NCBI RefSeq assembly: GCF_030067675.1 | Contig: NZ_JASJEV010000006.1 | Location: 124,001 to 188,000, forward strand | Reading direction: 5' to 3' | DNA: 64,000 nucleotides | Source: Chelatococcus albus | Lineage (GTDB): Bacteria; Pseudomonadota; Alphaproteobacteria; Rhizobiales; Beijerinckiaceae | Shown: piece by piece, positions 1 to 8,637 of the stretch | How the letters are laid out: each line of letters begins with the position of its first letter | Position numbering within the stretch: the stretch's first letter is position 1 | Made by a program: the position numbers and the translations under genes | Notes under the pieces: generated by a model | Databases searched by the model: none | Told to the model about the DNA's origin: nothing | What the model saw: the letters and a program-made list of their open reading frames with translations, nothing else

Positions 1-57
1 GAGCCGCGACATCACCTCGAAGACGGTGGTCGGCAGGCCGGCGAGGATGGAATTCAT
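1..57 (-). CDS. PLP-dependent aminotransferase, N-terminal fragment
   Basis: The reverse strand opens with an ATG at 57 and reads 19 codons (MNSILAGLPTTVFEVMSRL) before leaving the window. This matches the characteristic start of class I/II aminotransferases of the methionine/kynurenine aminotransferase type, whose N-terminus carries an xLPTTxFExMSxLA motif followed by the INLGQGFPD segment (not visible here). It is transcribed away from the RND efflux genes, so the DNA between 58 and 320 is a divergent promoter region. The family call rests on 19 residues only and the exact substrate cannot be inferred. Confidence 0.6.
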   Translation of the reverse strand, partial: MNSILAGLPTTVFEVMSRL

Positions 58-174
58 GACGCGTGCTCCACTTGGCTCTGGCGACGCGCTTTAGCACGTG
101 GGCGCACCCGGTTAGAAGCCGTGTGTGCCAGCGCACATCGCGCGCGGGCGTTTCATGCCGCAGCGCACGATATC

Positions 175-202
175 GAGTGATGAAAATTGACATTCATCAC
201 TC
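175..202. promoter_or_regulatory. Candidate TetR operator upstream of the RND operon
   Basis: A perfect inverted repeat, GAGTGATGAA-N8-TTCATCACTC, has 10-base arms at 175-184 and 193-202. Its inner part TGATGAA-N8-TTCATCA has the same half-site pattern and the same 8-base spacer as TGACGAA-N8-TTCGTCA in front of the tetR gene at 12582. Size and spacing suit a TetR-family dimer. Binding by that TetR protein is inferred. Confidence 0.6.
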
Positions 203-214
203 ATCAGCTAACGT
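187..214 (+). promoter_or_regulatory. Candidate promoter of the RND efflux operon
   Basis: A perfect -35 hexamer TTGACA at 187-192 sits across the spacer of the inverted repeat. About 16 bases downstream TAACGT (209-214) is a weak -10 match. A repressor on the palindrome would block this promoter directly. The gene start at 321 leaves a leader of about 100 bases. Confidence 0.35.
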
Positions 215-320
215 CCCGGCAGACCGGCCCGGTGGCGCGGTCGGCGGGCGGGTCGCTCTCGGTGCCCCCCAACACCCCTCGCCGACCCCGCCGGGCTGGT
301 TCCCTCTCGGGAGCTTCTCC

Positions 321-1445
321 ATGGGCGCCGCCGTCTCCGCCGCGATCACCCCCCGTCTGGTTTCCGGCCTTCGCACCATCGCCGCCGCGGCGCTTCTGCC
401 GCTCGTCCTCGCCGCCTGCAACGATTCCGTCGCCGAGGTGAAACCGAGGAACGAGCGGCCCGTGCTCGTCGCCGCCGTGCGCTACGAGGCGCTGACGCCC
501 GAGCGCAGCTTCGTTGCCACCATCCGCCCGCGCATCGAGAGCGATCTCGGCTTTCGCGTCGCCGGCAAGGTGGCGCGCCGCCTCGTCCAGGTGGGCGACA
601 GGGTGGAGGCAGGCCAGGCGCTCGCCGTGCTGGACGAGACGGATCTGCGCCTGCAGGCCGAGCAGGCGGAGGCGGAGCGGCGCGCCGCGACCACGGTACT
701 TGCCCAGGCCACCGCCGACGAGCGGCGCGGCGAGGAGCTGCGCCGCCGCGGCTGGTCGACGGACGCCGCCTACGACCGGCAGAAGTCCGCGGCCGAGGAG
801 GCGCGCGGTCGCCTCGCCCGGGCCGAGAAGGCCGCGGAGCTCACCCGCAACAACCTCTCCTACGCCACGCTCGCGGCCGATGCCGCCGGTATCGTCACGG
901 CGACGATGATCGAACCGGGCCAGGTCGTCGGGGCCGGCCAGGCGGCGGTCCGCGTCGCCCGCTTAGGCGAGAAGGAGGCGGTGGTCGCCGTGCCGGAGGC
1001 GCTCGTGGAGCGCGCCCGCTCCGGTGCGGCCTCCGTCACCCTGTGGTCGAAGCCCGACAAGCGCTACGCCGCCACCTTGCGCGAGCTTGCGCCGGCGGCC
1101 GATCCGGCGACGCGCACCTACCAGGCGCGCTTCTCGATCCCGCAGGCAGACGAGGCGGTTTCGCTCGGCATGACGGCGACCCTGGTGCTCGCCGGCAGCG
1201 GCGAGGAGCGGGCGGCGCGCCTGCCCCTCTCGGCCCTGTTCAACCAGGGGGCCGGTCCGGCGCTCTGGGTGGTGGACGAGAAGACCGGCGCGCTCGCGCT
1301 GAAGCCCGTGACGGTGCGCGCCTATGAGGCGCGTGATGTGCTCGTCGCGGGCGGCGTCGCCGAGGGCGATCTCGTCGTCACGCTCGGCGTGCAGAAGCTC
1401 GATCCGGCCGACAAGGTGCGGATCGTCCAGGCCATGGCCTTCTGA
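321..1445 (+). CDS. RND efflux periplasmic adaptor subunit (membrane fusion lipoprotein)
   Basis: The product links an inner-membrane RND pump to an outer-membrane channel. I place the start at ATG 321 (374 aa), behind a GGGAG Shine-Dalgarno. The N-terminus is hydrophobic and ends in a lipobox, LAAC, with Cys33 as the likely lipidated residue. It is followed by the barrel-sandwich/lipoyl segment (ARIxxRVxGKVxRRLVQVGDxV type, the VEAGQALAVLDETDL motif) and an Arg/Ala-rich alpha-helical hairpin. Beta-barrel and membrane-proximal domains complete the usual HlyD/AcrA order. The pump gene follows directly. No outer-membrane factor lies nearby. Substrate range is unknown. The open frame extends upstream to 63, but that extension runs through the palindromic operator and is unlikely to be coding. 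Confidence 0.9.
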   Translation: MGAAVSAAITPRLVSGLRTIAAAALLPLVLAACNDSVAEVKPRNERPVLVAAVRYEALTPERSFVATIRPRIESDLGFRVAGKVARRLVQVGDRVEAGQALAVLDETDLRLQAEQAEAERRAATTVLAQATADERRGEELRRRGWSTDAAYDRQKSAAEEARGRLARAEKAAELTRNNLSYATLAADAAGIVTATMIEPGQVVGAGQAAVRVARLGEKEAVVAVPEALVERARSGAASVTLWSKPDKRYAATLRELAPAADPATRTYQARFSIPQADEAVSLGMTATLVLAGSGEERAARLPLSALFNQGAGPALWVVDEKTGALALKPVTVRAYEARDVLVAGGVAEGDLVVTLGVQKLDPADKVRIVQAMAF

Positions 1446-1500
1446 GGCGATGGCGGTGCCGCGGTCGGGGCTCCCGCCGCGAGCGGCATTCGAAGCAAGG

Positions 1501-4500
1501 ATGGTCGGGGCGATGCGCCGGTTCAACCTGTCGCACTGGGCGGTGACGCACCCCGCCCTGGTTCTCTTCTTCATCATCGCGCTCGCCGTCGGCGGCATCT
1601 TCTCCTACCTGCGCCTCGGCCGCGCCGAGGATCCCTCCTTCACCATCAAGGTCGCTGTCGTCACCGCCATCTGGCCGGGCGCGACGGCAAAGGAGATGCA
1701 GGACCAGGTCGCCGACCGCATCGAGAAGAAGCTGCAGGAGCTGCCCTTCTTCGACAAGGTGCAGACCTATACGAAGCCCTCCTTCACGGCGATGCAGGTG
1801 TCGTTCCGCGACTACACTCCGCCCAAGGAGGTGCCCGAGCTCTTCTACCAGCTGCGCAAGAAGCTCACCGACCTGAAGCCCGAGCTGCCGCGCGAGCTCC
1901 TCGGGCCCAACGTCAATGACGAATATGGCGACGTCGATTCCCTCCTCTACATGCTCACCGGCGACGGGGCCGACTACGCCCAGCTGAAGCGCGTCGCCGA
2001 GGCCATGCGCCAGCGCCTGCTCAAGGTGCCGAACGTCACCAAGGTCAATCTCTACGGCGTGCAGGACGAGCGCATCTGGGTGGAGTTCAGCCACGCCAAG
2101 CTCGCGACCCTGGGTATCTCGCCGCAGGCGATCTTCGATTCGCTCGCGAGGCAGAACAGCGTCAATCCGGCGGGCGTGGTGGAGACCGGGGCCCAGCGCG
2201 TCTCCCTGCGCGTCACCGGCGCCCTCGACGGCGCCAGGGCGGTGGCCGAGACGCCGGTGGAGGCGAACGGCCGCGTCTTCCGTCTGGGCGACATCGCCAC
2301 CGTGACGCGCGGCTTCGAGGACCCCTCGGACTATATGGTGCGCCAGCGCGGCAAACCGGCGCTGGGCGTCGGCGTCGTCATGGCCAAGGGCGCCAACATC
2401 CTCAAGCTCGGCGAGGACCTGAAGGCGGCGGTGGCCGAATTCACCGCCGCCCTGCCGCAGGGCATCGACGTCGAGCAGATCGCCGACCAGCCGCTCGTCG
2501 TCGACCACGCCGTCGGCGAGTTCGTGCGCTCCTTCGGCGAGGCGCTCGCCATCGTGCTCTTCGTCTCCTTCCTGTCGCTCGGCTGGCGCACGGGCATCGT
2601 CGTGGCGCTCTCCGTGCCGCTCGTGCTCGCCATGGTCTTCATGGTGATGCTGGCCATGGGGCTCGACCTGCACCGCATCACGCTCGGCGCCCTCATCATC
2701 GCCCTCGGCCTCCTGGTCGACGACGCCATCATCGCCGTCGAGATGATGGTGGTGAAGATGGAGCAGGGCTGGGACCGGGTGAGGGCGGCCTCCTACGCCT
2801 GGACGTCCACCGCCTTCCCCATGCTCACCGGCACGCTCGTGACCGCGGCGGGCTTCCTGCCCATCGGCTTCGCCAATTCCGGCGTCGGCGAATATGCGGG
2901 CGGCATCTTCTGGGTGGTGGCGCTCGCCCTCCTCGCCTCCTGGGTGGTCGCGGTGATCTTCACGCCCTATCTCGGCATGAAGCTCCTGCCGAACTTCGCC
3001 GACAGGCACGGCCACAGCGTCCACGCCGACCCGAACGCCATCTACCACACGCGTCTGTACGAGGCGCTGCGCCGCGTCATCGTCTGGTGCGTGCGCTGGC
3101 GCGGGCTGACCGTGATCGCCACGGTGCTCGTCTTCGTCGCCTCGGTCGTCGCCTTCGGCCGCGTGCAGCAGCAGTTCTTCCCGCTGTCCGAGCGGCCGGA
3201 GCTGTTCTTCCAGATGCGCCTGCCCGAGGGGACGGCCATCGGCGTCACGACCGAGACGGCGAAGACGGCGGAGAAGCTCCTGGGCGACGACCCGGACATC
3301 GCCACCTACACGAGCTACATTGGCCAGGGCTCGCCGCGTTTCTGGCTCGGCCTCAACCCCCAGCTCCCCAACGAGGCCTTCGCCGAGATCGTCATCGTGG
3401 CGAAGGACGTGGAGGCGCGCGAGCGCATCAAGGCGCGCATCGAGAAGGCGGTGGCGAACGGCGCCCTGGCCGAGGCACGCGTGCGCGTCGACCGCTTCAA
3501 CTTCGGCCCGCCGGTGGGCTTCCCTGTGCAATTCCGGGTCGTCGGCCCCGATCCCAACACCGTGCGCGACATCGCCTTCAAGGTGCGCGACGTCATGCGC
3601 GCGAACCGCAACACCGTCGATCCGCATCTCGACTGGAACGAGCAGACGCCCTCCGTCCAGCTCGTCGTTGACCAGGAGCGCGCGCGCTCTCTCGGCCTCA
3701 ACGTGCAGGACGTGGCGCAGGCGCTGCAGACGCTCATCTCCGGCGCGCCGGTGACGACGGTGCGCGACGGCACGGAGAAGGTCGAGGTCGTCGCCCGCGC
3801 GGTCGCCGTCGAGCGGCTCGACCTCGGGCGCATCGGCGACCTCACCGTCACGAGCCGCAACGGCGTCGCCGTGCCCCTGTCGCAGGTGGCGAAGATCGAA
3901 TACGGGCATGAGGAGCCGATCCTGTGGCGGCGCAACCGCGACATGGCCATCACCGTCCGTTCCGACATTGTCGACGGCGTGCAGGCGCCGGACGTCACCA
4001 ACCAGATCTGGCCGAAGCTCGCCGATATCCGCAAGGAGCTGAGGCCGGGCTATCGCCTCGAGGTCGGCGGCGCCATCGAGGAATCGCAGAAGGGAAACGC
4101 CTCGATCTTCGCGCTCTTCCCGCTGATGCTGATCCTCATGCTCACCATCCTCATGGTGCAGCTGCAGAGCTTCTCGCGGCTCGCCCTCGTCTTCCTCACC
4201 GCGCCGCTGGGCATCGTCGGCGCCTCGCTCGGGCTCAACCTCGCCAACAAGCCCTTCGGCTTCGTGGCCCTGCTCGGCCTCATCGCGCTTGCCGGCATGA
4301 TCATGCGCAACACCGTCATCCTCGTCGACCAGATCGAGGCGGACGTGGCGCAGGGCATGATGCGGCGCGAGGCGATCGTCGAGGCGACCGTGCGGCGCGC
4401 GCGCCCCGTGATCCTCACGGCGCTCGCCGCCATCCTCGCCATGATCCCCCTGTCGCGCTCGGCCTTCTGGGGGCCGATGGCGATCACCATCATGGGCGGC

Positions 4501-4659
4501 CTTTTCGTCGCCACCTTCCTCACCCTGCTCTTCCTGCCGGCGCTCTATGCCCTCTGGTTCCGCAAGCGCCTCGACGAGCGCGGCGAAGGCACGCCGGCCG
4601 ACGATGCGGCGCCGCACGGGGCGGAGGCGCCCGTGCCGCTGCGCATGGCGGCCGAGTGA
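1501..4659 (+). CDS. RND multidrug efflux permease subunit
   Basis: This is an AcrB/MdtB-like (HAE1-type) proton-driven inner-membrane efflux pump. It is about 1050 residues, the normal family length. The first transmembrane helix follows FNLSHWAVTHPALVLFFII. Two large periplasmic loops follow, and the TM4 proton-relay pair Asp-Asp is visible in the LGLLVDDAIIAVEMMV segment. The C-terminal half repeats the six-helix pattern. Start alternatives in frame are ATG 1450, 1501 and 1513. The conserved N-terminus begins MRRFNLS, favouring 1501 or 1513. It is co-transcribed with the adaptor (gap of 55 bases or fewer). The candidate TetR operator at 175-202 suggests repression by the regulator at 12582. 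Substrate not predictable. Confidence 0.92.
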   Translation: MVGAMRRFNLSHWAVTHPALVLFFIIALAVGGIFSYLRLGRAEDPSFTIKVAVVTAIWPGATAKEMQDQVADRIEKKLQELPFFDKVQTYTKPSFTAMQVSFRDYTPPKEVPELFYQLRKKLTDLKPELPRELLGPNVNDEYGDVDSLLYMLTGDGADYAQLKRVAEAMRQRLLKVPNVTKVNLYGVQDERIWVEFSHAKLATLGISPQAIFDSLARQNSVNPAGVVETGAQRVSLRVTGALDGARAVAETPVEANGRVFRLGDIATVTRGFEDPSDYMVRQRGKPALGVGVVMAKGANILKLGEDLKAAVAEFTAALPQGIDVEQIADQPLVVDHAVGEFVRSFGEALAIVLFVSFLSLGWRTGIVVALSVPLVLAMVFMVMLAMGLDLHRITLGALIIALGLLVDDAIIAVEMMVVKMEQGWDRVRAASYAWTSTAFPMLTGTLVTAAGFLPIGFANSGVGEYAGGIFWVVALALLASWVVAVIFTPYLGMKLLPNFADRHGHSVHADPNAIYHTRLYEALRRVIVWCVRWRGLTVIATVLVFVASVVAFGRVQQQFFPLSERPELFFQMRLPEGTAIGVTTETAKTAEKLLGDDPDIATYTSYIGQGSPRFWLGLNPQLPNEAFAEIVIVAKDVEARERIKARIEKAVANGALAEARVRVDRFNFGPPVGFPVQFRVVGPDPNTVRDIAFKVRDVMRANRNTVDPHLDWNEQTPSVQLVVDQERARSLGLNVQDVAQALQTLISGAPVTTVRDGTEKVEVVARAVAVERLDLGRIGDLTVTSRNGVAVPLSQVAKIEYGHEEPILWRRNRDMAITVRSDIVDGVQAPDVTNQIWPKLADIRKELRPGYRLEVGGAIEESQKGNASIFALFPLMLILMLTILMVQLQSFSRLALVFLTAPLGIVGASLGLNLANKPFGFVALLGLIALAGMIMRNTVILVDQIEADVAQGMMRREAIVEATVRRARPVILTALAAILAMIPLSRSAFWGPMAITIMGGLFVATFLTLLFLPALYALWFRKRLDERGEGTPADDAAPHGAEAPVPLRMAAE

Positions 4660-4795
4660 GGAGTTCGGAGGGCTGGTCGACGCCGGGCGGAGCGGCTGTT
4701 TCGAGCCGGTTCGGAGCCGCGCTGTCCGGCCATCGTCAGCCGTGCCGTGTCTCGGCCGGCTTGCCAACGGGCGGCGGTCGTGAGACGCCTCGCGC

Positions 4796-5311
4796 ATGGC
4801 CGACGATCCCCGCACCCATCTCGTCCTCGGCGGCGCCCGCTCCGGCAAGAGCCGTTACGCCGAAGAGGTGATTCGCGCCCGTCCGGCGCCGTGGATCTAC
4901 GTCGCCACCGCAGAGGCGATGGATGCGGAGATGGAAACCCGCATCGCCCGCCACAGAGCCGAGCGCGGCGCGGGCTGGGAGACCTGCGAGGCCCCGCTCG
5001 ATCTGGCCGGGGCGCTCGCCCGCGCCCCCGCCGGCGCGGCCGTGCTTGTCGACTGCCTGACGCTGTGGCTCACCAACGTGCTCCTGGCCGAACGCGACGT
5101 GCCGGCGGAGATCGACCGGCTCGTCGCGCTCGTCGCGGGCGAGACGCGGCCACTCGTCCTCGTCGCCAATGAGGTGGGCCTCGGCATCGTGCCGGACAAC
5201 GCGCTCGCGCGCGCCTTCCGCGATCACGCGGGCATTCTCAACCAGCGTCTTGCCGCCGTCGTCGACCGGGTGGTCTTCACGGTGGCGGGCGTCCCCATGG
5301 TGGTGAAATGA
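4796..5311 (+). CDS. cobP: Adenosylcobinamide kinase / adenosylcobinamide-phosphate guanylyltransferase
   Basis: The bifunctional enzyme of nucleotide-loop assembly phosphorylates adenosylcobinamide and transfers GMP to give adenosyl-GDP-cobinamide (called CobU in enteric bacteria). At 171 aa it has the normal length. A P-loop GGARSGKS lies at residues 12-19, followed by the family's CLTLWLTN segment and a VANEVGLGIVPDN motif. It is the first of three adjacent cobalamin genes (cobP, cobO, cobQ; gap of 7 bases, then a 1-base overlap). I see no cobalamin riboswitch in the 136 bases before it. Confidence 0.95.
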   Translation: MADDPRTHLVLGGARSGKSRYAEEVIRARPAPWIYVATAEAMDAEMETRIARHRAERGAGWETCEAPLDLAGALARAPAGAAVLVDCLTLWLTNVLLAERDVPAEIDRLVALVAGETRPLVLVANEVGLGIVPDNALARAFRDHAGILNQRLAAVVDRVVFTVAGVPMVVK

Positions 5312-5318
5312 GGGCCAG

Positions 5319-5933
5319 ATGAGCGAAATCAGCGAGGAAGAAGCCGCCCGCCACCGCGAGAAGATGAAAAAGCGCAAGGCGGTGCAGGATGCCGAGGTCG
5401 CCGCCAGGACGATCGAGAAGGGCCTGCTCGTCGTCAACACGGGGCCGGGCAAGGGCAAGACCACGGCCGCCTTCGGCCTGATGCTGCGTGCCCTCGGGCA
5501 CGGCTGGAAGGTGGGCGTGGTGCAGTTCATCAAGGGCCATTGGGCGACGGGCGAGCGCACAGCCTTCGAACGCTTCTCCGACCTTGTCGAATGGCACACG
5601 ATGGGCGAGGGCTTCACCTGGGAGACACAGGACAAGGCGCGCGACGTCGCCGCCGCTGCCCGCGCCTGGGAGAGGGCGGTCGAGCTCATGGGGCGCAAGG
5701 ACATCCGCCTCATCGTGCTCGACGAGCTCAATATCGCGTTGCGCTACGACTATCTGCCGCTCGCCGAGGTCGTCGAGACGCTGAAGGCGCGACGGCCGGA
5801 CCTGCACGTCGTCGTCACCGGGCGCAATGCCAAGCCCGAGCTCATCGCCGCCGCCGATCTCGTCACCGAGATGATTCCCGTGAAACACCACTTCGATGCC
5901 GGCGTGAAGGCGCAGGCGGGGATAGAGTTCTGA
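5319..5933 (+). CDS. cobO: Cob(I)yrinic acid a,c-diamide adenosyltransferase
   Basis: This CobA/CobO/BtuR-type corrinoid adenosyltransferase attaches the 5'-deoxyadenosyl group of ATP to Co(I) corrinoid. It is 204 aa. The N-terminus is a charged helix rich in Glu, Lys and Arg, and the P-loop GPGKGKTT is at residues 42-49. The family's [12 protein letters not shown] and [15 protein letters not shown] segments follow. The stop overlaps the cobQ start (TGATG). In the aerobic pathway it acts after cobalt insertion by CobNST, before amidation by CobQ. Confidence 0.96.
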   Translation: MSEISEEEAARHREKMKKRKAVQDAEVAARTIEKGLLVVNTGPGKGKTTAAFGLMLRALGHGWKVGVVQFIKGHWATGERTAFERFSDLVEWHTMGEGFTWETQDKARDVAAAARAWERAVELMGRKDIRLIVLDELNIALRYDYLPLAEVVETLKARRPDLHVVVTGRNAKPELIAAADLVTEMIPVKHHFDAGVKAQAGIEF

Positions 5934-7399
5934 TGCGTCCTGCCGCGGTGATGATCCAGGGCACGGGCTCGAACGTCGGCAAGTCGCTGCTCGTCGCAGG
6001 TCTCTGCCGCCATTTCGCCCGCCGGGGCCTCGCCGTGCACCCGTTCAAGGCGCAGAACATGTCGAACAACGCCGCCGCCGTGGAGGGCGGCGAGATCGGC
6101 CGGGCCCAGGCGCTGCAGGCGCGCGCCGCGCGCGTCCCGGCCTGCGTGCACATGAATCCGGTGCTCCTCAAGCCCGAGACGGACAAGGGCTCCCAGCTCG
6201 TCGTCCAGGGGCGGCGCTTCGGGCGCCTCGCTGCGCGCGATTTCGGTGCGAAGCGCGAGGCGCTTATGCCCTATGTGATGGAGAGCTTCGCCAGGGTCGG
6301 CGAGGGGGCCGATCTCGTGATCGTCGAGGGCGCGGGCAGCCCGGCCGAGGTCAACCTGCGCGCCGGTGACATCGCCAACATGGGCTTTGCGCGCGCGGCG
6401 CAAGTGCCCGTGATTCTCGTCGGCGACATCGACCGCGGCGGCGTCATCGCGAGCCTCGTCGGCACCCATGCCGTGCTCGACGCGGACGACCGGGCCATGA
6501 TCCGCGCCTTCCTCGTCAACAAGTTCCGCGGCGAGGCGAGTCTCTTCGCCGCGGGCGTGGCGGCCGTCGAGGCGCGCACGGGATGGCCGGGGCTCGGGGT
6601 CGTGCCATGGTTTGCCGAGGCGCACCGCCTGCCGGCGGAGGACGCCCTCGACCTGAACGCGACGGGCGCCAAGCCCGGCGCGCGCCTCAAGGTCGCGGTG
6701 CCCATCCTGCCGCGCATCGCCAATTTCGACGATCTCGATCCGCTGCGGCTCGAGCCGTCGGTGTCGCTCGTGCTGGTGCCGCGCGGCGAGCCCCTGCCTG
6801 CCGATGCCGACCTCGTCGTCCTGCCCGGCTCGAAGGCCACCGTGGCGGATCTTGCCGCCCTGCGAGCCGAGGGCTGGGACATCGACATCATGGCACACCG
6901 GCGCCGCGGCGGGCGCGTGCTCGGCCTGTGCGGCGGCTACCAGATGCTCGGCCGCAGCATCGCTGACCCTGAGGGACACGAAGGGGCGCCCGGCACCGTG
7001 CCGGGGCTCGGCCTTCTCGCCGTCGACACGGTGCTCACCGGCGACAAGACGGTGCGGCAGGTCACGGCCGCCCATGCAGCCACGGACCTCGCCGTGCCCG
7101 GCTACGAGATCCACCTCGGCGTCAGCAAAGGGCCGGACACGGCGCGCGCCCCCTTCCGCCTCGACGGGCGGCCGGAGGGAGCGGCTTCCGCCGACGGGCG
7201 CGTCGTCGGCACCTATCTGCACGGCCTCTTCTCGGCCGATGCCTTCCGTCGTGCCTTCCTCGCGAGCCTCGGGGCGGAGGCGGGGCGGGACCTCGCCTAC
7301 GAGGCGAGCATCGAGGCGACGCTCGACGCCCTCGCCGATCATCTGGCGGCGCATCTCGACACCGAGGCGATCCTCGCCCTCGCCCGCTCGCGCGCCTGA
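5933..7399 (+). CDS. cobQ: Adenosylcobyric acid synthase (glutamine-hydrolysing)
   Basis: The enzyme performs the four remaining side-chain amidations (b, d, e, g) of adenosylcobyrinic acid a,c-diamide. The start at 5933 overlaps the cobO stop and gives 488 aa, a typical length. The N-terminal synthetase domain has the DRTG-like P-loop GTGSNVGKS (residues 10-18) and the [10 protein letters not shown] segment. The C-terminal class I glutamine amidotransferase-like domain has the nucleophile Cys in [10 protein letters not shown] and a distal His in GTYLHGLF. It is the last gene of the small cobP-cobO-cobQ unit and converges on the binding-protein gene at 7421. Confidence 0.96.
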   Translation: MRPAAVMIQGTGSNVGKSLLVAGLCRHFARRGLAVHPFKAQNMSNNAAAVEGGEIGRAQALQARAARVPACVHMNPVLLKPETDKGSQLVVQGRRFGRLAARDFGAKREALMPYVMESFARVGEGADLVIVEGAGSPAEVNLRAGDIANMGFARAAQVPVILVGDIDRGGVIASLVGTHAVLDADDRAMIRAFLVNKFRGEASLFAAGVAAVEARTGWPGLGVVPWFAEAHRLPAEDALDLNATGAKPGARLKVAVPILPRIANFDDLDPLRLEPSVSLVLVPRGEPLPADADLVVLPGSKATVADLAALRAEGWDIDIMAHRRRGGRVLGLCGGYQMLGRSIADPEGHEGAPGTVPGLGLLAVDTVLTGDKTVRQVTAAHAATDLAVPGYEIHLGVSKGPDTARAPFRLDGRPEGAASADGRVVGTYLHGLFSADAFRRAFLASLGAEAGRDLAYEASIEATLDALADHLAAHLDTEAILALARSRA

Positions 7400-7420
7400 A
7401 CCAGGTGGCGGTCAGGAGCG

Positions 7421-8281
7421 TCAGCGCAGCTTGGCGCGAATCTCGGCAGCAAGCGCGTCGATGGCGGCGGGCGTCGAGGGGCCGCCGCAGATGGTGAGGC
7501 GGCCGGGCAGGACGAGACGGCGCTCCGGCGGCACGGCGGCCTTGAGGGCCGGATGCACGAGGAGGGCGGTGCCGTTGTCGATGGCCGCAGCGTCCGACTC
7601 GTCGAGGAGGACGTAGTCGGGCGGCATCGCGACGACGCGCTCGAGCCGCACCAGGCCGCCCTGCGGCAGCCCGAGGCGCGCCTGCATCGGCTCGAGCCCC
7701 ATGTGGCGCAGGAACTCGGCGACGAGGCTCGCCTCGCCCGGCACCCAGCCGCGCCGGTAGAGCACGAGCACGCTGCGTGGCTCGCGCGCGACGTTGTGGC
7801 TGCGCGCGAGCGCCGCGTCGATCGCCGCGATCAGCGCCTCGCCCCGCACCGGGTGGCCGAGCCGGGCGGCGAGGTCGCGGATCTGCGCCCGGCCCTGGTC
7901 GAGGTCGCGCCACGGGTCGAGCACCGCGACCGGCACACCCCGTCGCTCGATCAATTCCCGCCGCGCCCGGCTGCCGTAGCGCCCGGCGAGCACGAGGTCG
8001 GCACCCTCGGTCAGAATCACCTCGCCGCTGCCGCCGTTCACGGGCAGGCTCTGCGCCTCTTGCGCAAGGAAGGACATCGACGCGTCGCGGGCGAGGGGGC
8101 TCAGCGAGGCGATCTGGTTGCGGTCGGCGAGGGCGATGAGGAGCTGGTCGGCGCAGAGATTGAGCGACACGACCCGGCGCGGCGGGGCTTCCTGGGCAAG
8201 CACGGGCGGCGCGGCGAGGCCTAGCACAAGGACGAGGGCGAGCGCACGGCCCAGCCGGAATTTGCGAGCGAAAGGCGACAT
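7421..8281 (-). CDS. btuF: Periplasmic corrinoid-binding protein (ABC importer, BtuF-like)
   Basis: A cleavable signal peptide (Arg/Lys start, then LALVLVLGLAAPPVLAQ) leads into a class III periplasmic-binding fold: RRVVSLNLCADQLLIAL at the N-terminus, then the EVILTEGADLVLAGR and GVPVAVLDPW segments typical of BtuF/FecB-like proteins. I chose ATG 8281 (286 aa). A GTG at 8290 would add three residues. The gene points away from the btuB-btuC-btuD operon, whose riboswitch begins about 100 bases away. Context makes corrinoid the likely ligand, but the fold alone would also fit haem or siderophore. No cobalamin riboswitch is visible on its own side. Confidence 0.8.
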   Translation of the reverse strand: MSPFARKFRLGRALALVLVLGLAAPPVLAQEAPPRRVVSLNLCADQLLIALADRNQIASLSPLARDASMSFLAQEAQSLPVNGGSGEVILTEGADLVLAGRYGSRARRELIERRGVPVAVLDPWRDLDQGRAQIRDLAARLGHPVRGEALIAAIDAALARSHNVAREPRSVLVLYRRGWVPGEASLVAEFLRHMGLEPMQARLGLPQGGLVRLERVVAMPPDYVLLDESDAAAIDNGTALLVHPALKAAVPPERRLVLPGRLTICGGPSTPAAIDALAAEIRAKLR

Positions 8282-8382
8282 GGCCGGCACGCTACGCGGC
8301 TACGCCTGCCCTGTCACCCGCGACGTACTGGGCCAAATGTAGGGCCTTGTGCCCGTCTCGGCAGCGACATATAGATCGCACC

Positions 8383-8594
8383 GACGTTGGTGCCCCGGTA
8401 CGCCCTGGGGTGAAACGGGAACACGGTGGGGATGCGGCCCGACGGCCGGGCGTCCGAATCCGTGGCTGCCCCCGCAACTGTGAGCGGCGAGCGGCGGTCC
8501 GACGAACCACTGGCCCCTGAAGCGCCTGGCGCGGCGGGGTTCGGGAAGGTGGGCCGCCCGCAGGGACCCGCGAGCCAGGAGACCGGCCGGCGTC
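8383..8594 (+). promoter_or_regulatory. Cobalamin riboswitch upstream of btuB
   Basis: The aptamer landmarks appear in order: GGTGCCCCGG near 8389, GGTGAAACGGGAACAC near 8409, GCTGCCCCCGCAACTGTGA near 8464, GGGAAGGTGGG near 8541, and the B12 box GCGAGCCAGGAGACC at about 8571-8585. A closing stem P1 pairs GACGTTGG (8383-8390) with CCGGCGTC (8587-8594), including two G-U pairs. It precedes a TonB receptor and vitamin transporter, the classical target. Adenosylcobalamin or another corrinoid would switch expression off. Confidence 0.95.
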
Positions 8595-8607
8595 AGGCTC
8601 GATGGAC

Positions 8608-8632
8608 GTCCGCCGGTGGGGCGGACAGGAGG
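8608..8632 (+). promoter_or_regulatory. Riboswitch expression platform: hairpin abutting the btuB ribosome-binding site
   Basis: A hairpin GTCCGCC-GGTGG-GGCGGAC (8608-8626) ends directly at the Shine-Dalgarno AGGAGG (8627-8632), six bases before ATG 8638. There is no T-tract, so control is more likely at translation than by termination. The same 14-base core, CGCCGGTGGGGCGG, occurs at the equivalent place before cbtB. Confidence 0.6.
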
Positions 8633-8637
8633 CTCGC

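Noticed and set aside
4660-4795. Possible cobalamin riboswitch before cobP.
   Set aside because: No B12 box (GCGAGCCAGGAGACC-like) or GCAACTGTGA element is present. Only a weak GC-rich hairpin is visible.
1378-4848. A 1156-codon minus-strand frame opposite the RND pump.
   Set aside because: Same artefact. The product is a His/Asp/Glu/Arg-rich string with no recognisable domain, whereas the plus strand encodes a complete RND transporter.
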